A stretch of DNA of 48,984 bases from Leucogyrophana mollusca (GCA_021014945.1 MU266532.1:1-48984), one strand, 5' to 3'. Numbered from the stretch's first letter, positions 35,801 to 48,116 are shown. Numbers and translations are program-made. The notes: generated by a model from the sequence alone, not told the origin.

Positions 35801-37445
35801 GTGTCGCGCGGGCACCTAGATTTTACCTTTGACAACCAGTCAAGGAGGTCTGCAAGAGAACCACGAAGAACGAGTCCTCTGCGAGCCATTTCTGCCGAAG
35901 CCAAGCATGCGCCATGCCATGTCGCCTCCGCGATCGCAGGCATATCATATACAGTGGCCCCTGCAATCGTATGGATGGAAAACAGGCCCAGAATCGTTTC
36001 CAAAACCTGGTTCGAGAAATCTGTCGGGAGGCGCTCGGCTAGTCGCGCTATGCCCTTGGCTGCTGACCACCGAACCACGGTGTCCTGAGGTATGTCGATC
36101 AATGTGCCTCTTTGGCGGGAAGCGGGTCGACGTACCTTGTCCTGCAGACATTTGAACAAGTCCTCCAATATTGTTTCGACTTCTTCTGGTACGTATATGT
36201 CTTCCTCCTCGGTTGGATCCGGTGCGTCTGTGTTGTCACCAGCGAGGCTGCGAACTTTGTGTGTCGTTCATACACTGGTTTCGAGGAAGACTCAAGTAAA
36301 CCGACCTTTAATTCTAGAGTTCTTGACCTGTGCAGGCACAAGGCGAAGAGCAATACGAGAGAGGAGCTTCGTTCTGTATTTTCGGACGAGAGTGTTACTT
36401 GAAAGAATTTTACTCTGCTCTATAAGAGCTGAGATTTCCAGACAGCTACTCATAGCTTCCTCGGCTTCTTCTGAGGACCCCAGATTAAAGTAGTCGCAGA
36501 GAACTTGTAACACAGCAATTGACTATACAAATACGACAGCAATGAGCACGGTGCCGACGCGTAGAACACGAGCCTTACAGTAAATATATCGGACGATCGC
36601 AAAATCTCGGCTGACCACTGAAGGAACACAGTAAAGCGCTGCCTTGTGTCCTTTCTGTCCATTGTAAGCGAGACATTGTTACATTAAATACAAGCTCACC
36701 TTGTATACAATCGCGCAAGCAGTACGGCTGCTCCTTCTCTCTCTAGACCAGCCTTGCCCAAATAGCTTTTGGCTACGGACTCGATAGTGTCAGCAGTATG
36801 TCCAAGGTGATCGCGCTCATCAAATTGTTCCAGGTCAAATGGTATTCTGCATATGATAGATAGCCAAAGCAGCACGACGTATCGCAGCGGCCACTCTGGA
36901 GCCTTCTGGGCTGGTCCACCAGGCAACTGTATGAAATCCAAAGCAATGGATAGGTCCGCCACCTCGTGCGGGAAAAACCTGGCTGCATTCTTGCCTCAGA
37001 ATGCATGGACAGACCGAAATTGCCGGATAAACTGACTGATTGTCTTGCGCCCACGGAATTTAATAAAGTGGTATAGGAGATCCGCGAGCCTTCCCACTCG
37101 AGACGAGGAGGATGTCCCGATGGTTTTGGATGTCCGCGCTTTGGCGTGGGTCCTTAGGGAGTCTGCGACGGGGATCACGAGATCCTCGAGGTATGGATCC
37201 AGTAAATATGACTGCTCCTGATATTCCCCGAGCTATGGGGATCATCTAGCGACGGCGAGGTAGTCGTTTAGAGGAACACCTACGATCCCACATAATCGAT
37301 GAAATACTCTGTCCTCGATCCGGTCCTCTTCGATGGCAGGGTCCACCGCGAGATCAACCGCGAGCAAAGTGTGCTGCAGCGAGAGAAACTCGTCGTGACG
37401 CTCGAAAGTCGCGTAAAGTTTCCTTTCGGTGATATCTTCCTCCAT
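32896..37445 (-). CDS. Tubulin-folding cofactor D
   Basis: A long minus-strand gene of many short exons, about 1,100 residues. It starts MEEDITERKLYATFERHDEF at 37445; the first intron (GTAGGT donor, CCATAG acceptor) leads to LGEYQEQSYLLDPYLEDLV. Conserved family blocks follow in order: RLADLLYHFIKFRGRKTI, PEWPLRYVVLLWLSIICRIP, WSAAKGIARLAERLP, VRDAAAYVFWALARAQ, LYDREIHIRRAASAAFQEHVG, FPHGIDVLRKTDFYAVS and VDMHGGLLALTELAEVYRRL. The last exon ends MFSSELDASS. Cofactor D (yeast Cin1, fission yeast Alp1) is a HEAT-repeat chaperone that captures beta-tubulin and, with cofactors C and E and the Arl2 GTPase, assembles the alpha/beta dimer. Not every intron was traced to the base, so the exact length is uncertain. 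No disrupting stop was found in the parts I joined. Confidence 0.88.
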
Positions 37446-39165
37446 TACCTTGGGATACTAACAAGACGTCAACGATCCGAATATGCTGTGGTCGTATAGA
37501 ATTCTGTGAAAATGTGCAGAATAGGACTTGGAATCGATGAGAGCGCCAAAGCGTTCATGACGCTTTACATGTACAGTACTAGCCGACCGGGAAAGTGCGA
37601 CGGCGTGGCGTCCTGCCAATGAACCTGTTACTTACATGGCTACAGCACTAACTTGCGTTGTGATGATCAACTCTCGATGGGGTACTATTTTGCACGATGT
37701 CGATGCCATGAGTTCCATGAACTAATATTGGCTCAAGCCGAACACTACTCATCCAGGATGACAGCCTCAGGCTGGCCATCTAGCTGCTCAAGCATAAACT
37801 GTGACTCCAGGGAAGCTGGGGCTATAATTATTACAAGACTTTGGATGTAGTTGCGGGTTTGAAGTAGAGTGACGCCTCTGGCTTTCTCTCACAGGGAGGC
37901 AGTGACAGCGAGTCTGACTCGAGCTGACTCGAGCGATCCCGAGCGGGGCCTTGCAGGTGCTCAGCATTTCGTCACCGAATATGGCCTGGTATGGCAGACC
38001 AATTCAGCATGATGTTATTGTGGGCTGTTCAAACTCCTCTATGTGAGCTGACGAGGCTAGCTTAGAGGCGACAGGCTGCTGAATGAACGGAAGCCATGAC
38101 TGTGATGGGGGATGCGCTCAGGGATCATACCGTCGGAATGGCTGCACAGCCACAGGTGTGAGTGCACGTTTATATTCTTCCGATGGATTGACGTCTTCGC
38201 GATGGCCGGGTTGCATCTTGCGACAGGGAGCCTTGAGTCGAGATCAGAGATACTCGAGTTTCAGTCTGAGCTTGACAATCCTAGTGTACGAGATGGGCGC
38301 CAACTCCCCTTCCTATAATAGCGACCGCCTTGCCACGAGTCCGCCTAAAGTGCCTGTCGTAAGCACGAGATTGACTCTGATAAGTTCTCTGACACCCCAA
38401 TTTGCATGACGTGACGCCGTTATTGCTACCACTGTGTATGCTGCGTTGCAAGGCATATGAATTAAGCACTGGTGGGGCCCGAAGCCGAACAGAGCTGCTG
38501 AATGCTTGTGGCCACCTACAAGGAACGTGTGTTGTGTTTGTACGTGCTCTTGGATGCTACGATAGCGAGCGTTAATTGTCTGAAACTTGTCTGAACTAGG
38601 GGCTGATGGTTGGTGGCACATCTTTGATAAAGGTTGCACCAAAAGGAAATGAGTGCCGACGGAAGGATCGTGGCATTTTCGCAGCCGAATGAAAGGCGCC
38701 CGAGTCAGTCCCGAGTCATCAGTGACAAGTCAACAATCGCGCAAACGTTGAATCACCTGTACACGCCAAGCCCGTGTGAGCAGCTGCGGGACGCAACAAA
38801 GAAAAACGGCCAGGCATGAACCGCAGCACGTTGAGCAGGTAACAAGCTCGTGGACCTGCGCAAATGCCACCTGGGGACACGCAATCTTCGGCGACGATAA
38901 AGTGAGAGAAAGTTGGTTCCTAAATTTGAGCGAGTTGTTTGCCGCAGGCATTGCGCGGGCGCTTATTTGATGACTCAATTAAGATGACAACACGCGGGTT
39001 CGAAAGAGCCGTACTCATATAATTAGTCGTCCACCACCACCATCCTGTCACTACTCCCAGTCCTTTGTTTTCCCCGACAGCCATCCAAGGGTTATACTTG
39101 TGTTATTACAAGTTCCCCTCTGTCGTTCGACTCAAACGTAGGCCAGACCTTTCGTCGGTCCAGCA
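37446..39165. other. Intergenic region between divergent cofactor D and ABC transporter genes
   Basis: About 1.7 kb with no supported gene. It must carry both promoters. A TATA-like CATATAATTAG at about 39016-39026 lies about 145 bp before the ABC start. No repeat or transposon was seen. Confidence 0.5.
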
Positions 39166-42100
39166 ATGGCAGAGATCCGCTCTAGTTCGGATGAGAAGCG
39201 TCCTGCCTCCGAACAGACCCACAACGAGCAACCTGAGGCCCCAAAGAAATCGAGATTTGGCCTCTTCTCTCGCAAAAAGGCCACAGATGTATCGCCAGAC
39301 GAGAAGCCTGCAGGTGATGCAACAGTAGACACAAAACCAGAAGAGAAATATCCTCCTGTGTCATTCACGACCCTTTTTCGGTATGCATCTGTGTCTTTCC
39401 GAACTGGATTCGGCTGACTCTGGAGATCAGCTATTCCACTCGCTTCGAGCTCACCTTGGATGCTATTGGACTCGTCGCAGCAGCTGGTGCCGGCGCTGCT
39501 CAGGTACTAGTTTCTCGTGGCTATTTGTGGGACCCTGGACTCATATGCTACGTTTGTAGCCACTCATGAGTCTGCTTTTCGGTAACCTAACCCAAGATTT
39601 CGTCAACTTTGGATTAGCCGAGCAAGTATACAACGGAGATTTGCAATCTGGAAATGCAACTGCAATCGCAATCGCCAATCAGGCCCTCGAAGCCTCTGCG
39701 GTCGAGTTCAGGCGTAGCGCTTCCGCGGATGCGTCCTACCTTGTCTACATTGGTGAGGATATTTTGACTCTATGCATCCATGTATGAACTGACCCACATG
39801 CAGGTGTGGCCATGTTCGTGTGCACGTACACGTACATGTTTAATTGGGTTTACACTGGCGAGATCAATGCTAAACGGATAAGAGAGCGCTATCTACGCGC
39901 TGTTTTGCGACAGGATATTGCATACTTCGACAATGTCGGAGCAGGTGAAGTCGCAACTCGCATCCAAACCGACACTCGTATGGAGTTTTTTGCTATCAGG
40001 CGTTCTACCCCCGCTGATGTACGTTTTTACTTGTCCGTCTCCGTGCAGATTTGGTCCAACAAGGCATGTCCGAGAAAGTCGCCTTAGTTGTTAACTTCCT
40101 AGCTGCTTTCCTTACCGGTTTCATCCTCGCTTACATCCGGTCATGGCGCCTCGCCCTGGCGATGTCCTCGATCTTGCCCTGCATTGGCATCACTGGCGGC
40201 ATCATGAATAAATTCGTGTCCAAGTATATGCAGTGCGTATCGGACCGTTTTCAATTCACTTCCCGTGGAACCTGTTGTTGACGTAATGACAGACTATCCC
40301 TCAAACATGTCGCTGAAGGAGGAACCTTAGCTGAAGAAGTTATTTCTACCGTGCGGACCGCCCAGGCGTTTGGAACGCAGAAGATTCTCAGTTCTCTGTA
40401 CGAGACCCATGTTCATGGCTCGCGTCTCGTAGACTCAAAGGCCGCAATATTCCATGGCTGCGGTTTGGCGACATTCTTTTTCGTTATATATTCTGCGTAT
40501 GCACTCGGTGCGTCCCGCTCTCCCTGGATCGAAGGGAACATACCGTAATATAATTTATTTAGCCTTCCAGTTCGGTACTACCCTCATCAACGAGGGCCAC
40601 GGTGAGTTAGGAAGCTTACGCCATTGGCGCACGCTAGAATTCTGATTTTTCCACTATCATAGCCACGGCTGGGGAGGTTGTTAATGTGTTTTTGGCCATT
40701 TTGATTGGTTCGTTCTCTCTGGCCCTTCTGGCCCCTGAAATGCAAGGTGGGCTTTCGTCTTTATTCCACCGCAAACGTAGCTCATACCCAGCCTGCCCGC
40801 AGCCATTACCCATGGTCGTGGCGCTGCTGCCAAGCTTTTTGCCACCATTGAGCGTGTCCCCGCTATTGACTCTGCTGACCCGGGAGGCCTGAAACCCGAG
40901 AAAGTTACTGGCGAAATCACTCTTGAAGACGTGAAATTCAACTACCCCTCGCGTCCCGATGTACCCATCGTTAAGGGCCTCAGCATTTCCTTCCCCGCGG
41001 GCAAAACTGCTGCGCTCGTTGGTGCATCTGGGTCTGGCAAATCAACCATCGTTTCCCTCATCGAGCGATTCTACGACCCGCTTAGCGGTGTTGTTAAGCT
41101 CGATGGCGTCGATATCAGGGAACTCAACATTAAATGGTTGCGTTCGCAAATTGGTCTCGTGTCTCAGGAGCCAACGCTCTTCGCAACCACAATCAAGGGC
41201 AACGTCGCACATGGGCTGATCAACACACCGTGGGAGCATGCGTCCGAGGAAGAGCAGTTCAAGCTCATCAAAGAGGCTTGCATCAAGTCTAATGCGGACG
41301 GGTTCATCATGAAATTGCCTCAGGGATACGACACCATGGTTGGCGAACGTGGGTTCTTGCTCTCTGGTGGGCAGAAGCAGCGTGTAGCCATCGCCCGCGC
41401 TATCGTCTCCGATCCCCGAATTTTGTTGCTTGACGAGGCAACCAGCGCACTCGATACCCAATCGGAGGGCATTGTGCAGGATGCATTGGACAAGGCAGCT
41501 GCAGGGCGAACGACGGTCACCATCGCCCACCGTCTTTCCACCATTAAAGACGCGGACCGGATTTTCGTTATGGGAGAGGGCTTCGTCCTCGAACAGGGTA
41601 CTCATTCAGAACTTCTTGCCGACGAGAATGGTGCGTACTCGCGCCTCGTCCAGGCGCAGCGATTGCGTGAGCGCCGCGAGAACGCGGATGGAGAGAACGC
41701 GGATGGGGAGAGCGACACTGCTGCCAGCGAGGAGAAAGTCGAGGATATGGAGAAAGCCGCACAGGAAGAGATCCCTCTTGGCCGCAAGAACACGACACAT
41801 TCGGTTGCTAGTGACCTTGCCGCGCAGAAGGTCGAGGAGAAAAAACGGAGGGAGGTCAATGAGAATGATTACAATCTGGTCTATCTCTTCAAGCGCATTG
41901 GCGGCATGAACAGCGACGGGCTCTACAGATATGTTATTGGAGCCATTTTTGCAATGAGTAAGTTGATGGCGCTTTCCTGCGCGCGGATGCTGATTTTTTC
42001 TCTCAGTAACCGGCATGGTTTATCCAGTGTTCGGTATAGTCTACGGCCAGGCTATCGCAGGTTTCTCGGACCAAACAGCAGGCGAGCGTCGCTTCGCTGG

Positions 42101-44300
42101 AGACCGCAATGCTCTATGGTATGCTGTATTTTTGTGTTCCAAATCCGGTCTAACATTCGCTAGGTTCTTCATTATTGCCATCCTCTCCGGTCTTGCTATC
42201 GGCTGCCAGAACTACTTTTTCGCAGCCGCTGCTGCGAATTTGACCGCTCGGCTTCGTGCTCTTACTTTCAAGGCTATTCTGAGACAAGACAGTGAGTATA
42301 TGCATCTGGGCAGTGCATTGCTTCGACTGAGCCACTCTTTTCCTCTAGTCGAATTCTTCGACAAAGAAGAAAACAGCGTAAGTCTACGACTGTCCTAGGA
42401 TACTGGTCCCACTAACTCATCGGGTTACAGACCGGCGCGCTGACCGCTAACTTGAGTGACAACCCTCAGAAGATCAATGGTCTCGCTGGAGTCACTCTTG
42501 GAGCGTAAGTTAATCTCGACTCCCCGTGTCGTACCAAAATTACTGACTCGTAAGCTTAGAATTGTACAGAGTTCTACCACCCTCATTGGAGGATCAGTCA
42601 TTGGTCTGGCGTACGCTTGGAAACCTGCCCTTGTTGGCATGGGTATGTACACGTTTCATTGCCAAGTCTGCCGTATGCTTAACTTCCGTTCCTTCAGCCT
42701 GTATCCCAGTTCTTGTGTCTGCTGGTTATATCCGACTCGTGAGCACCATGATAGTTTTCCGCGCAAATATTTCTTTGCTAATTACCGTTGATGACAGCGT
42801 GTTGTCGTGCTCAAAGATCAGGACAACAAAGCCGCGCACGAGGGGAGTGCCCAACTTGCTTGTGAAGCCGCCGGCTCCATCCGCACTGTGGCTTCCCTTA
42901 CACGGGAAGATGATTGTCTCCACCTCTACAGCACTAGCTTGGAAGAACCTCTGAGGAAGTCGAACAAGACTGCTCTATGGAGTAACCTGCTGTACTCCCT
43001 CTCGCAGTCAATGTCGTTCTTCGTCATCGCCCTCATCTTCTGGTACGGCTCGACCCTTGTTTCGCGTTTCGAGGTATCCACCCAGGACTTCTTCATCACT
43101 CTCATGGTGAGCCGCAGCGTCTACTATATCTTCAACGCTGACAATTTTCTGATTACGCACGCAGGCCACAACCTTTGGAGCTATTCAAGCCGGCAACGTC
43201 TTCTCCTTCGTCCCTGATATCTCGTCGGCCAAAGGCGCCGGAGCTGCCATCGTCAAGCTGATCGACTCCGTTCCTGAGATCGATGCTGAGTCTCCGGAGG
43301 GCAAGACCCTTGCGAGGAAGAACGTTCAAGGTCAAATTCGTTTCGAGAACATTTACTTCCGCTACCCTACTCGGCCTGGGGTCCGCGTTCTTCGTGACCT
43401 ATCGTTCAAAGTTGAGCCCGGCACCTACGTCGCGCTGGTGGGCGCTAGCGGCTGTGGCAAGAGTACTGTGTAAGTCGTCTCGAATTTCTAGTGACCGTCC
43501 GGTCTCTAATGCTTCGTATCATAGCATCCAATTGATCGAGCGGTTCTACGACCCATTGGCCGGCAAGGTTTACCTTGATGGCGAACCCATCGACCAGTTC
43601 AACATCCAGGAATACCGCAAGCAGATTGCGTTAGTGTCGCAAGAGCCAACCTTGTATGCTGGGACTGTCCGATTCAACATCCTGCTCGGCGCTATCAAGC
43701 CTGAGTCGGAAGTTACTCAAGAGGAAATAGAAACGGCTTGCCGGAACGCCAACATTCTGGATTTCATCAACTCCCTTCCCAAGTGCGCATCCACGTCATG
43801 TCCTGATTGACTTGTGACTGATATCCATCTTTGCAGTGGCTTTGATACCCAAGTCGGCGGCAAGGGTTCGCAGCTTTCTGGTGGCCAGAAGCGTGAGTAA
43901 CGATGTTCTCTTTTACATTTTCTTGTCATTAACTCACCCTATGCGCAGAACGTATCGCGATCGCGCGTGCACTTCTGCGCAACCCGAAAGTCCTTCTCCT
44001 CGATGAAGCCACCTCCGCTCTCGACTCGAACTCAGAGAAAGTCGTCCAAGAGGCTCTTGACCAGGCTGCTAAAGGTCGTACAACGATCGCAATTGCCCAT
44101 CGTTTGTCGACAATCCAAAACGCGGATTGCATGTAAGTCACATCAACGGCCCCCGTACCAATACTGGTATCTGACCCGTCTCTCTTAGCTACTTCATAAA
44201 GGAAGGCAGAGTCAGCGAAGCTGGAACACACGACGAGCTCCTTTCTCTGCGCGGCGGTTATTATGAGTATGTTCAGTTACAAGCATTGAGCAAGAAGTAG
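39166..44300 (+). CDS. ABCB/MDR-type full-size ABC transporter (multidrug exporter)
   Basis: About 21 exons give a protein of roughly 1,300 residues with the TMD-NBD-TMD-NBD layout. The N-terminal ~65 residues are charged and cytosolic. The first membrane domain includes [20 protein letters not shown] and [15 protein letters not shown]1 has Walker [10 protein letters not shown] (41021-41047), the signature [14 protein letters not shown], Walker [13 protein letters not shown] and the IAHRLST switch. A charged linker with a short [13 protein letters not shown] duplication follows. NBD2 has [35 protein letters not shown] and IAHRLST. Both ATP sites therefore look catalytically complete. The relatives are yeast-type Pmd1 and fungal MDR1 exporters at the plasma membrane, which pump lipophilic drugs and natural toxins. 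The substrate is not predictable. The last exon ends with ALSKK. Peptide-pheromone export (Ste6-like) is a less likely alternative. Confidence 0.95.
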
Positions 44301-44336
44301 AAGGTATAGGGAAGATAGACGTTTCAAGGAATTACC

Positions 44337-44443
44337 TTTATATATCACGACCACACCCACTTCAGTCCATGATTTCCGGACATATATCACACCGTAGTAT
44401 CACCAGTATCGTTACCATCGTCTCACGACTTATATATCACACC
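44337..44443 (+). repeat. Three copies of TATATATCAC in the ABC transporter 3' flank
   Basis: Copies at about 44337-44348, 44381-44393 and 44430-44443; the last two continue as CACACC. They begin about 40 bp after the stop. TATATA resembles the yeast poly(A) efficiency element, so a role in 3' end formation is plausible but unproven. Confidence 0.45.
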
Positions 44444-44601
44444 CTAATAGATGAACTGCATATACTCATTCGATTCTTTGTCCATAACGTCCTGTTTTGT
44501 CTCATTCGAAAACATCCCTTGAGATGGCTGTCATATGTGCAATGTCCTGTCCGGTTGTGAAACATGAACTATGTGCTGTGCTTTATTCGGGTAGAAGGCC
44601 A
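44444..44601. terminator. Shared 3' flank of convergent ABC transporter and secreted-protein genes
   Basis: A T-rich spacer between the two stop codons, where both transcripts should end. No gene seen. No defined signal beyond the TATATA repeats was recognised. Confidence 0.3.
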
Positions 44602-45220
44602 TTAGGTGCTTGAAGTGGCATTGTAGATAATTGTGTTGCTAGTCTGGCTGAACCTGACACCCAGCGACCCCTGCAAACATTCACGATCAGCTCGAGACCA
44701 GAGCACAACACAGGCCTCTTACCTGCCCAGATGCCCACTCCTCTATGACGACGAGGTACATCTCCACATCGCTCGCGCTCGCTCCAGCACCGAACCCCCC
44801 TAGCGCGTCGGCCAGATTTGGCATGACCAATTGAGACGGCACCGGGTTCTGGGGGTTCGGATTGCCTACAGCAGTCAATGTATCAGACGCGCGATATCGC
44901 TACAGAAGTAGGTCAATGAAACGCGACGCACCGGGATAATTCTCCTCAGCGAATCGCCCAAAGTAGTGGCCCGTGGCAAACTGCTGCGACGACATGGCCG
45001 TTGGCATGCCCGTCCAGAGCCATACGGTAAAGTTGTAGCTCGAGATACCATAGTCGGCGCGAGTGTTGTATGAAAAGTCGAAAGCAGCCCCCGGGGCGAT
45101 GGCAGTGCCGATCGCGGGTGAGGTTATCGTGCCAGCACCAGTGTCGCGACGAGTGGCCGCGGGGGATGCTGCACCGGACAGGACCAGAAGAGAAAGCGCG
45201 AGCAGATAGAGTAAAGACAT
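44602..45220 (-). CDS. Small secreted protein of a basidiomycete-type family, function unknown
   Basis: Three exons (45220-44932, 44865-44723, 44670-44602) join in phase to 166 residues. A signal peptide (MSLLYLLALSLLVLSGAAS) precedes ATRRDTG, which may be a Kex2-like processing site. The mature domain has SPAIGTAIAPGAAFDFSYN, YNFTVWLWTG, FATGHYFGRFAEENYPGNP and a final TNTIIYNATSST. I recall this pattern from uncharacterised secreted proteins of mushroom genomes, but it has no assigned activity. It contains no cysteine pair pattern and several N-glycosylation sequons (NFT, NAT). A beta-sandwich is a guess. The gene is complete. Confidence 0.75.
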
Positions 45221-45564
45221 GATGTCTTGGTCGCACCAGTTTTCGGCGCCTCGTTGAAAGTTTACATCAGGCCTCTTTATACCCTCGACAGCTCCAAAGA
45301 AGCAATGTTGCAAGATGAGGGTCCACGTGTTGGTCTACAGAATCTCGAAGCGACGGTCATTTCTCTCCGGGCGTACGGAAGGCGGTGGAGGTACTCCAGA
45401 ATAAAACATGGTCCCGAATAGGACTCACCGGCTTATAACCTTGGGTAGGGGGTACCGGTGCTAGCACAACTTAGGCGCCAGGCGCATGCCCACAACAAAA
45501 CGTGAATTGCAATCAATCGATCTAGGATACGCGAAAAAGGAGAAAGAGATGCAGGTCATGCAAA
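45221..45564. other. Intergenic region between secreted protein and RPT5
   Basis: A 344 bp spacer containing the promoter of the secreted-protein gene and the 3' UTR of RPT5. No gene seen. Confidence 0.55.
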
Positions 45565-47231
45565 CTAGGCGAAGTACATCAGGTCGTTCTTCTTCTTGCT
45601 CTGCACTGTACGCGTGTCATTCGTCAGTTTTCGCTACCGTCAGACGGAACCAGAAATACTCACCCTCAGCGATACCGCTCAGGAAATGCTCGTGCCCCAG
45701 CTTCGTGGCACCCTCCCTTAGCGCGATCATACCAGCCTCCACACACGTTGCCTTCAGCTGAGCCCCATTGAACTCGTCCGTACTCCGTGCGAGCTCCTCA
45801 AAGTTCACATCAGGGGATACCGTCATCTTTCGCGAGTGGATCTCGAGGATGCGGGCGCGGGCGGTTTCGTTTGGCAAGGGGAACTCGATCTTGCGGTCTA
45901 GCCGTCCGGAACGAAGAAGTGCGGGGTCGAGGATATCAATACGATTCGTTGCAGCGATTACCTAAATGAGAACATGAGCGTCCGGACAAGTCAATCCGGC
46001 GGACATCGTTGACTACCTTGATGCGCTCGTCGCTGCTGAATCCGTCCAACTGGTTGAGGAGCTCCAACATAGTTCTTTGCACCTCACGGTCACCGCTCTT
46101 CTCCGAGTCGAAACGTTTCGTTCCGATTGCATCCAACTCGTCAATGAAGATAATTGCAGGAGCTTTCTCTTTTGCCAACTCGAAGGCGTCGCGGACGAGC
46201 TTGGCACCGTCACCGATATACATCTGTACTAGTGATGGACCGGCGAGCTTGAGATAGCATGCTTTCGTCTGGGCGGCGCAGGCACGAGCCAAAAGAGTCT
46301 TTCCAGTACCTGAAGTTCGAGTTGAACAACAGAAGTGGCACAGTTAAAAAGGTGTTTGATTTACCTGGTGGACCGTACATGAGACAGCCCTTGGGGGGTT
46401 TGATACCGAGGGTCTTGAACTTGTCGGCTTGCTCCATGGGTAGGACGATAGCCTCGACCAGTTCCTCGATCTGCTTCTCCAGACCACCAATATCCGTGTA
46501 TGTCTCTGTCGGCCGCTCATCGACCTCCATGGCTTTCACGCGAGAGTCGAATTCGGTAGGAAGAGTATCCAAGATAAGATACGAGTCTTTGTTTACCCCG
46601 ACGAGGTCGCTCGGCTTCAGCTTTTCCGGAGGAACGAGGCCTATCAAAGGGAGGAAAACGGTTTGCCGCGTAGATGTTTTCACGACGGCGCATTTTCCCT
46701 TCCTCATCGAATCCAGGTCTTGGTTGGCACCATCCTCTTCCCCTTCTGGGTCGATATCCAAAATCTACAGGACATGGCACTGAGCGGCCCGTAGGCGCCA
46801 GGACGATGGACAAACACACCTCAATGACGTTCGCCACGAGATACGGAAGGACCTTGTTCTGCTTAATTTTCTCTCCGTTATCACGAATCTTCTCTTTCAT
46901 CACGCTTTGCTCGTGCTGTAATCTCAGTGTTTCCGACCTCATAACCTGCACGAAATAAAATGGTTAGTCAAGTACACACTTTGAGTTACAAACAACGTAC
47001 CTTGATATCGTTCTCGATGAGACGTATTCTCGTCAGAATTTCGTCTGTGCCTAAAGCCATGATGTCTTCGGGGATATCTTCCCATGTTTCTTCCGCTGGC
47101 TGGTCTGGGGTGGTGTCCATGGGCTGGGCCGGAGCCGCTGGTTCAGATGTCGAGGGGGTCTGAGACTCTGGCTGTTTCTCTGGATTGCTAGGAGGATCGG
47201 AAGGGGGACCTGAAGGAGGAACGGAGGACAT
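45565..47231 (-). CDS. RPT5: 26S proteasome regulatory AAA-ATPase subunit Rpt5
   Basis: Six exons on the minus strand, reading without gaps. The N-terminus is Pro/Ser-rich, then comes the coiled coil ([26 protein letters not shown]), the OB domain ([19 protein letters not shown]) and the AAA module: [20 protein letters not shown], Walker A GPPGTGKT (split by an intron), pore loop [14 protein letters not shown], Walker [12 protein letters not shown], and [24 protein letters not shown]. The C-terminus is [13 protein letters not shown]. Rpt5 is one of six ATPases of the 19S base that unfold substrates, and its tail docks into the 20S alpha ring. Here the last three residues are Y-F-A, so the usual penultimate Tyr of the HbYX motif is Phe. 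Otherwise ordinary and complete. Confidence 0.95.
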
Positions 47232-47440
47232 TGTGGATGTTAATAAGAGCTTAAGGGTAAGATTGGGACTGAGTATTGAGGAAGGGCCACCGACGCGTAT
47301 GCCTCAGCCAATGCCACGTGGGAATAGTCCTCGGCCAATCCTCGGCCACTTACCCCGCCCGCTCTCCGCGACAAAGACCCGCTAGCCAAAGGCCTTCAGC
47401 CAGCAGCCTTTAGCTAGGCCACAGACCCAACGCCGGGGCC
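47232..47440. promoter_or_regulatory. 209 bp bidirectional promoter of RPT5 and EAF6
   Basis: The two start codons face away from each other. The spacer has CCAAT at 47308-47312 and 47335-47339, a CACGTG palindrome at 47315-47320, and an imperfect tandem TCCTCGGCCA. These are established fungal HAP- and bHLH-type sites. Use by both genes is inferred. Confidence 0.5.
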
Positions 47441-48116
47441 ATGTCCAAAGACGTGCCGCCCAGCGCGGAAGACAAGGCGCGTTATGACAAGGTAAAGGAA
47501 GAGCTCGTAAAAATGCTCAAGAGCAAACGCAACGCCGACAAGGCCCTCGTACGCACAACAGTATTCTCCCGGATTTACCAATAACTTAACCTGCATCCCA
47601 TAGGCACAAATAGAGCTGCAAATATATAACCTCGAAGGCACCTATTTGACCGACACCGCGGCTCACAGTGGCGGTAACATCATACAAGGCTTCGAGGGCT
47701 ACCTCAAAAACCAGAGTGTAGGCCGGCGCAAATACGAAGCCAGCGACGCCGATCGCATATTCTCAAATAGCAGTCTGACATATCAGAAGGTGTGTACCCT
47801 TGATCACTAATAGACGCGTCTTCATTTCGGTGCGTTCTCCCAGTCACTGGACCTCTTAGGTGAAGGAGACGAGTCCACCGCAACCGTGGACGACTATAAG
47901 CAACCTACTCCTGGTCTTACTACCGTCATCGTCCCACCGGCCCCTCGGAATGCGGAGCTCAGCGCCGCACAGCAGAAGAAGAATCGGGACAGAGAATACC
48001 AGAGACGGAAGAGAGCCAACGCCCGTCGCAGCTCTGGGACTATAAGCGACGACGAGACTCAGAGCGTAGGCAGACGCCCTACCAAGCGGGCAAGAATGAT
48101 GACGGACGACGACTAA
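47441..48116 (+). CDS. EAF6: Chromatin modification-related protein EAF6
   Basis: Three exons (47441-47548, 47604-47789, 47844-48116) join in phase to 188 residues. The family core is clear: a coiled coil (ARYDKVKEELVKMLKSKRNA), LQIYNLEGTYLTDT, GGNIIQGFEGYLKN and FSNSSLTYQKSL. The C-terminal half is basic and disordered, with the cluster RDREYQRRKRANARRSS and an acidic end (MMTDDD). Eaf6 is a small subunit of the NuA4 and NuA3-type (MYST) histone acetyltransferase complexes and acts in the nucleus. It is transcribed divergently from RPT5. The size is normal for fungi. Confidence 0.93.

Noticed and set aside
41042..41605. Long minus-strand open frame opposite ABC NBD1
   Set aside because: It is the antisense shadow of a strongly conserved coding exon.
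47281..47300. Possible proteasome control element (GGTGGC core) near RPT5
   Set aside because: Only six of nine bases match the yeast Rpn4 site, and Rpn4-type control is not established in basidiomycetes.
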